From assembly GCA_002914845.1 (NCBI GenBank), contig JXTC01000002.1, positions 1,728,862 to 1,792,861 of the forward strand: a stretch of DNA of 64,000 nt. The letters run 5' to 3'. Positions 43,406 through 55,790 of the stretch are shown here, one piece after another. Below the pieces are notes generated by a model, which was not told the DNA's origin, ran no database searches, and worked only from the letters and a program-made list of their open reading frames with translations. Each line of letters starts with the position of its first letter. Positions within the stretch are counted from its first letter, which is position 1. Source of the stretch: Trema orientale. Its lineage: Eukaryota; Streptophyta; Magnoliopsida; Rosales; Cannabaceae. The position numbers and the translations under genes were made by a program.

Positions 43406-46400
43406 ATGGCTGAGAACGAACAACAGCCACCGTCATCAACCTCATCGCCGCCGTCCAAATCGCCAGCTGTACCTCGTCCGACGATCACTCTCCCACCGCG
43501 GACTTCTTTCGAATCACTCCTCAACGGTGGTGGTGGTGGGCCGGGAGTGGGCTTCAGCCCAGGCCCAATGACTCTGGTCTCAAGCTTCTTCTCCGAGAGC
43601 GAGGAGTGCAAGTCCTTCTCTCAGCTCCTCGCCGGCGCCATGGCGTCTCCGGCCAACAGACCGAACTTTCCAATTGGAGACGAACCAGCTGACGCCGATT
43701 TCCGGTTCAAGCAGAATAGACCGTCCGGCCTGACGATTGCTCAATCGCCGGTTTTCTCCGTACCGCCCGGATTGAGCCTCGCCGGTTTGCTCGACTCGCC
43801 GGGGTTGTTTTCGCCTGGTCAGGTAAAACTGGTTCCGAGTCAGTATTTAGTATATTTCTTACTTTTGCTCTTTTTATTTTAAAAAATATAAATTAAATTA
43901 AAAAATTTCCGGATAATTCGTAAAATGTCTGAATATTTATTTTTATAATTTTTTTTTTCGGTGCTAAAATCTTTGGTGAGAGTATGTAGTGACAAAAGAA
44001 TTTAGAAATGAATTCATTTGTGTCGATGTTGAATCTGGAGAATGATCCAAAGTTATTTCTCATAGAGGATTAAAGAGTAGCGAGTTTTGGTTAAAATTAA
44101 ATATGTTGGAACGAATTTTAATGAGAATTAAATAAAAAATATTTATTTTTAATAACTGTACGAGATTAAAATCTAACTGTTAATATTAGTTTCTTTATCG
44201 AAAGTGTCTAGTACCCATATTATATAGAATTTCTATGATTGAGGACTAAAATAGTAGTTAGTACAAATCTGCTAGCTAGAAACGTATAAAGTAGGTCAAA
44301 GTGAAACTAAGAGCAAAATTTGACATCATTATATTTGTTTGAATTTGCTGAAAATGTTTAATCTTATGGGATTTTTATGGTATAAAGTTATAACTCATAG
44401 CACTCACCAGAGGGGTAGAAAGCCTAAACTTTATGGGAATTTTTATGATTGGAAAAGTCCTGAGTAGCTTTGTTTGGCTTCTAATGGTTGTGGTCCTCTT
44501 CTTTCTTTTTTCTTTTTTTTTTGGTCTATAGGGACCCTTTGGAATGAGCCACCAGCAAGTGCTAGCACAGGTCACAGCACAGGCTGCTCAATCCCATTCC
44601 GAATATTTGACTTCTTTATCAGCACCACCTGCAACCTCATTGACACAGCCTCCACCATTTTCAACAAATAAAACCACACAACAGGAAATGCCATCTTCAG
44701 TACCAGAATCTAGCATTGCAGTTAAGGAATCATCCGATATCTCTCATCAAGACTCGAAATCACAGTCGTCTTCCTTTACTGTTGATAAGCCTAACGATGA
44801 TGGCTACAACTGGCGGAAGTATGGACAGAAGCAAGTTAAGGGCAGTGAGTTTCCTCGAAGTTATTACAAATGCACACATCCAAGTTGTCCTGTCAAGAAA
44901 AAGGTCGAGCGCTCGCTTGATGGCCAAGTAACTGAAATTATTTACAAGGGCCAGCATAACCATCAACCTCCTCAAAACAACAAGCGCGGAAAGGATGTTG
45001 GAAACTCAAATGGGAATTCCAGTGCTCAGGGGAATCTTGATTTAGCTTCCCAAATGCAGAGTGGACATTTTAGCAAATCCAAAGATGGGACGAGTCCTTA
45101 TGCGATGTTTAGGAAGAATCAGGAATCTAGCCGAGCAACACATGAACATTTATCTGGGACTAGTGACAGTGAGGAAGTAGTAGATACTGACGTAGGAGTT
45201 GAAGAAAAGGATGAAGATGAACCTGAAGCCAAGAGACGGTAAAGTCTTTTATGCGGAATGAATCCTCCACATGCTTGTGGCTCTTTTCGTCTTTAATTTC
45301 TTTTCTTCCCTTTAAGCAGGAATACGGAGGTCAGGTATTCACAGCCAGCTTCTTCACATAAGACTGTCACCGAGCCTAGGATCATCGTGCAGACGACCAG
45401 TGAAGTTGATTTGTTAGATGATGGCTACAGGTGGCGAAAGTACGGGCAGAAAGTTGTCAAAGGCAATCCTTATCCGAGGTGACAATGCATATCCGGTTTC
45501 TATTTGTTCTTGTGAAATTGTTAGCTTAAGTATTATTTAGTTCCGGTTCATGACAAAGGTGACAGCGCTGCACTTGCCGTCTTAAGATGAGGGTGACAAT
45601 GAACATATTTCTAAATAAATAGCCAACCTTTGAAAATTCTGATAGTCTAAATAAAACGAGTTTAACCATATGATCGGTAGTAATGAAGCTTCCTTAAACT
45701 TGACTGAGGTGGAGAAATGACTTTAGCTAATAGCTAACTCATTACAAAAGTTTTGTCTTTGATGTTCACTACGACAATTTGTCTTACTCTGAATTTGTTA
45801 GTACCCCTAGTGATACTGGAGAATTATGTCATAACTAATTAATATAAATCTTCACTTTGCCTTTGCAAAACACAGCAACATAAGATACCTTAATCATACA
45901 AATGTACTTCTTCAATTCAAAATCCTTCTGAAAAAAAAAAAAAAAAAGAGCGGTAACTTTAAATTTCAAATTGTGAGTGTTTTTTTATCCTGAAATGTGA
46001 GGGGTACTAAACTTATTTCTGGTTTTGTATATCTGATATCTTCCACTTCACTACGTTGAAGCATGTTTCTTGATTTCTGCATTCAGTAATCCGAGTATTC
46101 TTTTTGTTTGTCTTCTAAATCATCTTATTCCAATCTACAGGAGCTACTATAAATGCACAACTCCAGGTTGCAATGTACGCAAGCATGTTGAAAGGGCATC
46201 AACTGATCCTAAAGCTGTCATAACAACATACGAGGGCAAACATAACCATGATGTACCGGCTTCTAAAACGAGCAGCCACAACACAGCCAACAATAACGCG
46301 TCGAATCAGAGATTGCAAAATTCGGGAACAGAGAAGCATGGCTTGAATAACAATATGGATCTCAGAAACAACAGTCAACAGCCTATAGGACGTTTACGTT

Positions 46401-46423
46401 TAAAAGAAGAACAAATAACATAA
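43406..46423 (+). CDS. Group I WRKY transcription factor (WRKY3/WRKY4-like)
   Basis: Four exons: 43406-43822, 44532-45238, 45320-45478 and 46141-46423; 521 residues. The N-terminal third has Ser-Pro clusters ([47 protein letters not shown]) that in group I factors serve as MAPK targets. WRKY domain 1 has WRKYGQK at 233-239 and zinc ligands C253, C258, H281, H283 (CX4C..HXH). WRKY domain 2 has WRKYGQK at 413-419 and C433, C438, H462, H464. The last intron splits the Arg codon of PYPR|SYYKC, the conserved intron of C-terminal WRKY domains. A basic KRR lies between the domains and the protein ends [10 protein letters not shown], as in Arabidopsis WRKY3/4. It should bind TTGAC[CT] W-boxes in the nucleus and act in pathogen, wounding or senescence responses. 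No defect is seen. Confidence 0.96.
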
Positions 46424-48454
46424 GGTTCTGTGAGTCACAAAGATGAGAACATATCGAGTGAGTCAGAGTTTGCCAAAAGTGAGGCAAAAGCTGCAAATTA
46501 TGTTTACGTAAATATGTTTTTTCGCTTGAGGGCCAGAGTTTTGATCAAGGCTCACATACCCAACTGCTAATATTATACGAGAAAAGGAGCAGGGAAACAA
46601 ATCTAGAGAAACCGGTTTGAACAAGTTTGCCTTAACATTGCGTTTTGAGGGTAATTTTGTTGTATGTAAATTAAGGAGCATTTTTTACGAAATATCTGAC
46701 TTATTTGGATTCTTTTGTACATGGACATACAGAAGTAATGCTGTTACATACGAAATTATTGGATGTTGAAGCCTATTTAATGTTTGAATGATCTGGAAAT
46801 TTCTATTGCTTTTGGGGCTTTATTGTGAGCTGCCTGATTTCTTCTTCTGTCGTGTTCAAGGTCTTACGGAAATTCTGGTTTTAGGGTGGAATGGAAATGG
46901 CTTTGTTGGTTGTGTAGATTCTGATTATGCTTATGCAGATCATCTAAACACAGACGTGGACAAAACCTTCGCATATTGATGTGGAGTTTGGATGGGGTGG
47001 CATATTGGTTTTTAGCACATGTATTTGGTTGTACTAGTTTTTTTTTTTTTTTTCAACTATAAAAAAGACATTCGGGGTTGGTTTTGGGTAAGTGAGATTA
47101 TATAATTTTTTTTAAATTCCTTCTTCAGTGAAAACCAGCAATTAAATGTGGATATAACTCTTGAAAATATACCAACACAAATTGCTTGTTTTGTATTTTG
47201 TCCTTTTATTACTCTCGTTCGTTAGTAAAAAGATCGGGTGGTTAATCATAACAAGTAACAACTGTGATATTTTTTGGGTAGCATATGCATTTAAATAGTG
47301 CTATGCGATGTGGTTCAAAGTCGCATTGCCATGCGATATTGCCTAAGCAGTGCTATTTGGTACTTTCGTCCAGAATACTAAACAGCATTTCTTACTATTC
47401 GATCGTGTTACTGTTGTTCATATTATGTAATCAATACTCGCTCCTGTTTACACCCCAAAGGCAATAGCATCTAAATCCATGCAAATGCTAGAAATTAGGA
47501 TTTGGGCAAAGCTTTGCTCTCCAATAAGTGGTTTCCCAGTACCGACAAAGTACTTCTCAAATAGATTCCCTAGCAGTAATATTCAGTTACATTACTACAA
47601 AATTAATTGTAAGATAATTTCTCACTCAAAATTAATTTTTAACTAAAATGAATTAGGTGAGAGAATGTGGTTTTATGCAAGTATTGAGACTATAAAAACT
47701 AATAGGTAAGTTATGTGCAACAAAATATAGTGCTCTGATTGCTAAAAAAATGTTAAAACACAATAATGGTCCCTAAATTATATAATTATTATAGCAATAG
47801 CACCTTTGTCACGAACTGTTAGTTTTTTTAACAGAAAATAGTTATAGACAAAGCGTATAATTGGACATTATTTACTTTTATGAGTCAGAATTTTATTTTC
47901 AATCAATAGTTCTTAAACTGTGTGCTTTACATATGAATCATTTTTATTAAAAATTTAACAATTTGTGAAAAAAATTATTATTACTGCAGTAATTGCATAA
48001 CTCTTTAGTAGTCTACTGTGTAAATTAAAAATTTAGAGTATCATTCTTGACTATAGTTACCAAACTCTGTGTTCTATAATCAGTGACAGAGCCATCAATT
48101 TTATCTAGTGGGGTCTAAAACTTCATTTTATCTATTTGTGTGGGCTACTCTAATCTTTTTAACTTTAAGTGGGGCTTTGCATATAATTTAAGCTAAAACA
48201 CTATAAATATATGTAAACTTTTTAGCCTTTTAAAAGAAAATATAAAAGGGAGTTGGGGCTTAAGCCCCTAGTGAATTTCAAGTGCCTCCATCCTTACATA
48301 ACTAATTTATGCTAAATATTTAGAAGTTTGTGATAAAAAGATCATTATTGCAGTAATTATATAATTCATGAGCCATTACTATATAAGTTAAAAATTTAAG
48401 GATCAAAATGGTACAACAGGTATAATTCAAGGGCTATTAATATCATTAATTCTT
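46424..48454. other. WRKY 3' region and intergenic sequence
   Basis: The first 350 bp are probably 3' UTR. No further gene was recognised; several short ORFs lack family features. A T run lies at about 47037-47054. Confidence 0.4.
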
Positions 48455-48567
48455 GCCAGGCTAGCTCAATTGGTCTAGAGTTATTATAAATGTGTGTGAG
48501 TACATGAGAGGATGAGTTCAAACCCTAATTAATTTATAAATTTCATAATATAAAATTCTAAAAACAT
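48455..48567 (+). mobile_element. tRNA-derived SINE, copy 1
   Basis: Begins GCCAGGCTAGCTCAATTGGT, an A-box-like tRNA head, and 60 bp later has GATGAGTTCAAACCCT, a B box. It ends in an A-rich tail and is flanked by a 15-bp duplication ATATCATTAA[TC][TC]CTT (48440-48454 and 48568-48582). The same family recurs at 59239. It is too diverged to be a tRNA gene. Confidence 0.85.
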
Positions 48568-49829
48568 ATATCATTAACCCTTCAAAAAATTATATATGTT
48601 GCTCTGATAACTACTAAGTGCTAACACATTGACCAAGAAAAAAATAGGACCAAAAATAGTGTTTTTAATTTTAACGAAAAATATCTATTAACTTGTATTT
48701 TCTTAAAAAAATGAAAAATATCAATTAATTTGTTTTTCTTTAATAAAAAACAACAAAGAAAACTACAAAAAAAACTCGCATTATAGCAGTTGGTGTGCGC
48801 ATGTACATGCAGTCCAGGTAACACAAGACTGGCCCATCTGTTTAAGCCATACAATTATATTGGATAATCGTTTCTTTATTGGAAAATATTAAATATTTTG
48901 ACAAAATAACTTGAATGATATTGCAATTTATGTGACAAATAATAGGTATTTCATATATTAAATACTAAATATTGATAAATGATATAATGTCATATTATTC
49001 AAATTATTTGTTCATGATAATTTGTTAAGATATGTACCAAAATTTGGTCTCTTTTGACCCGTCAATCATTGAGAAGCAAACTAATTTTATCATAAAATGC
49101 AGCCAAATGTAATTATGAAAAAAAAAGTGTGAAATCTTCGATAAAAAATACGAATAATATTATATGGTGCCTATCACTACATGATGTATTGGTTCATGTA
49201 TTAGTCTGTTTCTGGCTAATTATAATTACAATTCAGGTGAAGTCCATGTGTGATGTGACCCAATTTATTAATTAGAATTATCTAATAACAGACAGACACG
49301 TTATTGTGGTGTTGGGCACAAGTAGTGCCTCTTAGCACTGCTCTAATAAACACTCTTTCTTTGGTAGCAACAGTTTGAAGCTATGACTAGTGTGGTTATT
49401 ATAAATTGATGTCTATATCATATTATTTAAGATTTTTGAAAAATAAATTATTTATCTATTTCTTTCAAAAAAAATGAAAAATTGTTTATCTGTTAGTTAG
49501 TTTTTTTTTTTTTTCTTCACCTCTGAACTTTATTTAATCGTCAATAAACATAGTTACTTATTAAACAAAACAATGCTTTATTATTGTTTATATTACCTCC
49601 TGAAATTGGTTATTAATATTAAGGGTTACACAATCAAAGAAAGAGAAATAATACAAAATTCTTTAGAATCAAAACAACAACACTTGTTGGATTTTTTTTT
49701 TTAATTATGCCAAAAAAAATTTCTTTTTTAATTTTTCTGTCATCTAACGGCAATTGTGTTTGTATAACTCTTGATTGTTGTTTTTCCGGAACTTTAACTC
49801 TACCCAGCAGTGCCACTTGCTAGGCCAAG
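48568..49829. other. AT-rich intergenic sequence
   Basis: Downstream of the minus-strand EDR2-like gene. No gene, tRNA or clear element was recognised. Confidence 0.4.
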
Positions 49830-52334
49830 TCAATCATCAATAGTTACAAGTGTAGGTATTTGACCGTGATTTGTAAACTCAATCTTATTCAACCTCACAC
49901 AGCATAACACTTGCTCCGGCAACTCCTCTTGTTTTTGTGCCTAGAAAATAGAAGGCATCGTAGATTAATCAGAGTCAATTCTCTATATCACCTCAAATTT
50001 TGTATAAAAAGTTAGGATAATAAAAGTTACCTGGATGGTTAAACCCAAGTCGAGAATCCCATTCTTGAAACGGTCTCGGAATGATTCAAGTCCTTTCCTA
50101 GATATGTAGCTGAACCTATGTATATCAAGGTCAATCTCAAAGTAATTTGATCCCTGGAAAATGGAAATAAAAATCACCATTTCGGTTAACTTCATATCCA
50201 TACTCGAATTGCTCTCGAAAAAGGTATCATTAAACACAAAGAATTGTGCTAGCAACAACCAAACGTATTACAACTGTTGCATCACAATTATCTATTCATG
50301 TGGACTCTACAATAAGTCACGAGAATGAAACTACAGCATAAGTCTTAAATGAAGCCTACGTAAAGACTTTAATTTCTTTTCTACCTTGAAGAAATTATGT
50401 TGAGGGCGTGAAAGCACTGGCTTATCATTATAAGCATTTATAAGCTTCCTTTCAGCAGAACCCAACTGAAGTTCCTCTGGATTCACCACTCCAGCCAAAA
50501 TTTTTAGCCTTTCCCGGAAAGGAACCATTGACTCCCTGGCAAACCCTTTGACTTTTTCCATCTCATCTTCAAAAAATCTCTATTAAAAGGGGGAAAAAAG
50601 ACAAAATAAATGGACAATAATATATAATATATATATGTGTGTTACATAACAAGGGGAAAAATTTTGAAAGTACGGTAAAGAGAAAAATACCCTGATGCTG
50701 TCCTGAAAACTAGGAGAGATTTCTTTGTCAAAATTCTCAGAAACTTTGAAGTATAATATTAGGCTCATGCCTTCTCCATTGCAGTCTCCAAGTAACATTG
50801 TTGCTGGATAAGTAGGAAGCTGTAGAAACCACAATAAACCCAGATCCAAATTCAGAGATTCAAGTCACATAAGCTGATGAAAATGATAAAAAATGAATTA
50901 AAAACTAGAAGGAGACATATTAGATTTCATTTAGAGAAATATAACCTGTATATTGACAATTAGGAGGGAAGGGACTTTGTCATTGGCTTTCACTGAAGGA
51001 AGTTCAAGGTGCTGAGCAATGTGACCAATCTTTCGAGGGCATATGAATAAATCAACACCAAATGGTACGTATGGACTGAAGCCCGAAGCGGGTTGCTTCT
51101 GTTTATCTCTGCATAACAACAAACAATCAAACTTAAGACATTGATCTGTCTTAAATGACAAAACAAGCAACAACAACAGCAGCAAAAAATGGTACCTAAA
51201 ATAATTCTCGCCGCGGAGCTTAAAAACCGAAGGCGAAACAGCCAACCAGCATCCAGGGACCGGCTTATCTACAGTTGAACGTGGTATTCTTAACCCTGCT
51301 CTTGGACGATATAATAGTTTCTCAGCAGCACCTGAAGTGATTGATATGAATTTATTGTTAGAAAAACAATTGTACTTTTGTTCTTTTAAGGATATTAACT
51401 TGAACTCTTTAGGATTGTGATGACTAATATTCCAAATGCACCTACAAAATTCGGTCTTTTCGTTTCCATCAACGGATTTCCTCTTGTAAGAAAGCATAAT
51501 CAAAGTGGACTGCTGTTTTCTCTGAGGTTGTACTTGGGGACTCGACGAAGGCTGATAACTCTTGTCATTGAAATGTGTGGTAGTGGCTCCATCTATTTTC
51601 AGGTAACTCTCATAAAATTCCTCATATTTACACCCGGAATCCACGAAGCAGGAAGCACTTTCGTACTGGACTAATTGAGTGTTTGGTATGCTTCCAATTG
51701 GATTAGCAACCGCAATAGGAAAACCATCTAAAATCCCAAAAAAAAAAAAAAAAAAAGGAGGTATAGAGAAGCAGAGTTTGGTATCAATTACAAAGTCATT
51801 AACAGATCAAAAGAGATTCATTTATTAGTTGTAATGAGATGGAAAGTACATTAATTACCTCCATGAACACTACTGAAGTCATCATCTGAGTCAGATTCAA
51901 GAATGCTAACCGAGTCAAACCAAGCTTCTTCTTGACATATCCCTACGTAAAAAATTGAATTATATTATCAGAACACAAAAGGGTTTTTCATGGGAAAATG
52001 AGAAAAATGTAGAGTTAGAAAAGTTTGAAGCTTTATTCATACCGCCATTTGGATCAACTTGGCCATGGTTCCATTGAAGCTGAGTGAGGTGAAATGTCAT
52101 GTTGGAGACCTCTGATCTCTTGCAGGCTGTTGTAGCAGCACCTTTCTCAAAGCCGAGATGAACGAAGTCACTCACACCGAAATCTCTTACACAATTTCCA
52201 GCATCACTTATTCTTCGGATGGGCACATCCGGAATGGAAGTGGATATTATTCCCCTGCGCTTCCCGCCGGATCTTCCACGGCCATTCCTACATGTTTTGA
52301 TCCTTCTATTCGATTTCGAGACGCAACCACCCAT
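49830..52334 (-). CDS. EDR2-like protein with C-terminal DUF1336 domain
   Basis: Nine exons on the minus strand: 52043-52334, 51859-51942, 51446-51727, 51196-51331, 50946-51108, 50691-50819, 50385-50579, 50031-50153 and 49830-49940; about 504 residues, all phases closing. MGGCVSK at the start is a good N-myristoylation (Gly2) and possible palmitoylation (Cys4) signal, followed by a Lys/Arg-rich stretch. [22 protein letters not shown] is the acidic motif of this family. The DUF1336/EDR2_C domain spans about 225-500: [85 protein letters not shown] and [12 protein letters not shown]. Domain-only relatives (CW14 type) lack the PH and START parts of EDR2, a lipid-binding negative regulator of defence death. 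Exon 3 uses donor GTAGGT; the GT four bases downstream would shift frame. Confidence 0.93.
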
Positions 52335-53369
52335 TCTAACAAAATTTTTGACAAAACCCCACTTGGAGAAAGACTCTCTTTTAACAGGAACAGTTCATAC
52401 ACTACTTAGTACTCCTCAGAGAATAAACCTGCCCATGATATAAATCCCATGATATAAACCCATAATAGAAAAATAATAAGAGAAAAATAAAAACGAAATA
52501 TGGGTGAGGAGGCTAACTTAACAACTAAGTTTTGAGTAGGCTTTCTCAAATATATTAGCTCATTAAAATATTACCAAATAATGAGATGTTTCTATAGTAT
52601 ATGTATGGATCAAATAACTTACCTTAAAATAATTTTGCCTCTCTAGGTAGCTTCCGGGTGAAATGGTCACTAAATTAAATACGGAACAAGAAAACAAAGA
52701 ATCCCTTCTAAGATATCATCACAGCAGAGTTGTCACAAAGATAACTCCATCCTATTCTCCATATCTGGAGAAAACCTGAAGACAATCCCCAAAAACTAAG
52801 AATAAGAAGACGAATATTTCGGGTTGATGTGTAACATGAACTAATCGATGATCTTAGACCTTAAAGATTTTGATGTTTTGATTTTTAACCAGAATCGTCT
52901 TAGTTATTGCATAAAAACAAGGGAGGCAACAAAAACATTGGAATGTCAAAGTTTAAGGGACCAGTTGTGTTAGTCCCTATCAAAAAAAAAAATAAAATTA
53001 GACAGAGGTTTATATTTTGATTAGTAGTTGTGATGAATGATACTTGACAATTTTATATCAACTTTATGAGTCTCTGTCTCGTATGGTATAGCGAATAGTT
53101 GCTATGTAATTATTTTTATTTTTCTAGAAACAGATGCAGTATTATATGAAAACGAATCCCATAATAAATAGAATAATTAAGCTAATAACTACATAAATAC
53201 ATTGAAAAATCTAATTCAACCCAGATGATGATGTTATAAGAAACCGCAAAAGCAATCACTCAGATTAATTAAGGGTGTACAAAATCCCCGCTTAACCGCA
53301 AAACACGAAAAAAAAAAGATGAAACACAAAACAAAAGCAAAAACAACATAAGAAAAGAAGAGACAAACC

Positions 53370-53575
53370 TGGGGATGGAAAGATGTTCCAGCATTGATCC
53401 TAAGAGTTCATTTTTTAACTTTTTTTTTTCCTTTAGGGAGGAACCAAGAATTCCTCCCTTTTTTCTCTCCTCTCTATCTCTTTCCTCTCCCTCTAAAAAA
53501 AATGGGTGCGAATTCCACAGAGGAAAGAAAGACAAAGGCAGAGAGAGAGAGAGAGAGAGAGAAAATACGTCACAT
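53370..53575 (-). promoter_or_regulatory. Probable 5' UTR exon of the EDR2-like gene
   Basis: On the minus strand the segment ends ..CATCTTTCCATCCCCAG|GTTTGTCTC, a good donor at 53370, with a CT tract and purine-rich leader upstream (53540-53562 is GA on the plus strand). It would splice to an acceptor between 53370 and the ATG at 52334. The arrangement is inferred; no transcript evidence is available. A second CT tract lies at about 53624-53650. Confidence 0.45.
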
Positions 53576-53650
53576 TAAACACAAAGAAGAGGTCCGTTGT
53601 ATTCGGATCCTATCTTTTAAATCTCCCTCTCTCTCTCTCTCTCTCTCTCC

Positions 53651-55204
53651 CTCCCTCTGTATATGTCCTCCTCTATTTTCGTTTTTTTCTTTTTTTTTTC
53701 TGAATTTTTAATTTTCGCGGGTAGATAGCATTATGGCAAAGCAGAGACACAACTTTTTTATCTTAATAATGATTCAGTTAAATAATTAACCCTCCGCCGA
53801 CTGCGGTTCTACTTCACCCCCACGTGTGATCATCCTTTAAGGAAAACAGATATTAAATCTATCATTTTATTCTATAAATTCTTAGAATAATGTTTTTTTC
53901 TGTAAAATAATTGTGAGACTTGTATATATATTATACGAGTTTGTGCTGTGTTATGATGATTACTCTTGAACAAAATCTGGCTTCTGTCAACTCAACATCG
54001 TATGTTACTGACTATACTTATTCATCATTGTACGTTTATCAAATTTATGTGATAAACTTATTGTTTTCTCAGCTAAGCAATAATAAAAATCACTAACCCT
54101 TTTCTTCTTTTTTTATGTCATAAATTTTATACCGAGTTAATAGAAGAATTGTTTTTTTTTTTTTCTGGAAACTAAAACGTAACAATTTTATTTGTTGCAT
54201 GTAACAAAAAGAGAAGAGTAATAAGTAAATGAGAATTGATGAGGATGCACGTAGCCATAATATGAAATAAGTTAGGTGGCAGTTTTCATCAATTTCTTTT
54301 TTTTTTTAAATGTCAACATCGTGGCAGAGTGGCACTGGCAAAGGGTAGAGAATTAACGGTTTCTGCCCTGCACATCACCGTGCAGCCGGCGCTTATATAA
54401 ACCAACTCTTGTTTTTTTTTTAAAAAAAAAAATAATAGAAACTAAACTTCATATAATTGAAACCACCAACTTCTTATTCCTAATCAAGCAATTCGTGTCT
54501 AATTTTTTGCTTGAAACAATATTTAAGTTTTTGGCCTTTTAATACAAAAATTTCCTAAACTCGGAATAATTTAATAAAATTAACCATGAACTCAATTTTT
54601 TAGAACAAAATCTTATGAAGTCCTCTAATATTAGTTTGGTTAAAAAAGAAAGGTGTTTTTATTAGTTTTTTTATGGTTAAGTTTATATTCTTTAATTTGT
54701 AGTATTTAGGTCTTTATTTTTATATTTTTGTGTTTCACGTTAATTCATTTTAATCTTTTTTATCTCATAAAATTAGAACGACAAAATATTAAGTTGGCAA
54801 TATATATCCCATAAATTGGCAATGTATTCATATTTTCAATTTTTTACATCTGTCTTGAATGAAAATAATAACCGAACTCTTTTTTTTTATTAAATAATAA
54901 TTTTTCTTCATTTCCAATTTTAATCATTCTGAGATGAGCATGTTTTGGGCAAGTACTAATTAATAGTAGTACAAGATAGAAAAGATTAAAATAGATTAAC
55001 GTGAAACAAAAATCTAAGAATAAGAATCTAAAATTCACAAATAAAAAAATAGAGACTTATCCGTTAAAAAAAATAGATTCACCTTTGTTTTCTAACAAAA
55101 CTAATATTAAGGAATATTAAGGGGTTTTGCTACAAAAACTTGAGTTTAAAGTTAGTTTTACTAATTTCTTTCAAGTTCAGGAGACTTTTTGTATTAAAAA
55201 GCCT
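53651..55204. other. AT-rich intergenic sequence with an orphan promoter-like patch
   Basis: At 54300-54415 a less AT-rich patch (GTGGCAGAGTGGCACTGG.., CCGTGCAGCCGGCGC) ends in CTTATATAAACC, a canonical TATA box at about 54393-54404, but no coding frame follows. Otherwise nothing was recognised. Confidence 0.35.
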
Positions 55205-55790
55205 TAGGGCCCGTTTGGTTCGCCTATTTGAATGGGTGTATTTGAATGGAAATTGTGGAATGTGTTGGGGCCGTTTGGTTCGCCCATTCCATTCCATTGG
55301 AATGGAAAATCCATTTGAATGGGTGTTTGTTTTAACAACTCTAAATTTTCCATTCAAATAGTCTTTTAGAATGAGTGTTTGTTTCAACAATTTAGTTTTT
55401 ACATTCAAATGGTTCATCAGTCACATCAACTATTTGAATGGATTTTTGTGTCTTGGATGAGAATGGAAGGGAAGAGGTGTTTTTGAATGGTCCATTCCAA
55501 TACTCCCATTCTAATTATAACCCATTCCACTATTTTTTCCATTCAAATGTCTTCCATTCCAATTATAACCCATTCCACAATTTCCATTCAAATACACACA
55601 TTCAAATAGACAAAATAAACGGGGCCGTTATAATTGGAATGGGAGACATTTGAATGGAAAAAATAGTAGAATGTGTTGTAATTAGAATGGGAGCATTGGA
55701 ATAGACCATTCAAAAACACCTCCTCCCCTCTATTCTTATTCAAGATACAAAAAAATAATTCCAATGGTTAACTTTTTGGATGGNCTAAGT
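55205..55790. mobile_element. Nested hairpin MITEs (PIF/Harbinger-type) built on TTTGAATGG/CCATTC repeats
   Basis: Left end GGGCCCGTTTGGTTCGCC at 55208 follows TTA; the end at about 55625 reads, reversed, GGCCCCGTTTATTTTGTC and is followed by GTTA. A second start GGGCCGTTTGGTTCGCCC lies at about 55269. The segment 55440-55570 is present again, inverted, at about 55629-55755 (ATTATAACCCATTCCACTATTTTTTCC.. and its complement), so the transcript would fold into a long hairpin. One ambiguous base at 55784. Confidence 0.75.

Noticed and set aside
48455-48567. Functional tRNA gene
   Set aside because: Only the A and B boxes resemble a tRNA; no cloverleaf forms and a 15-bp target duplication shows it is a SINE.
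51442-51446. Alternative exon 3 donor (AG|GTGCAT) in the EDR2-like gene
   Set aside because: It would put exon 4 out of frame with an immediate TGA; the donor T|GTAGGT keeps the frame.
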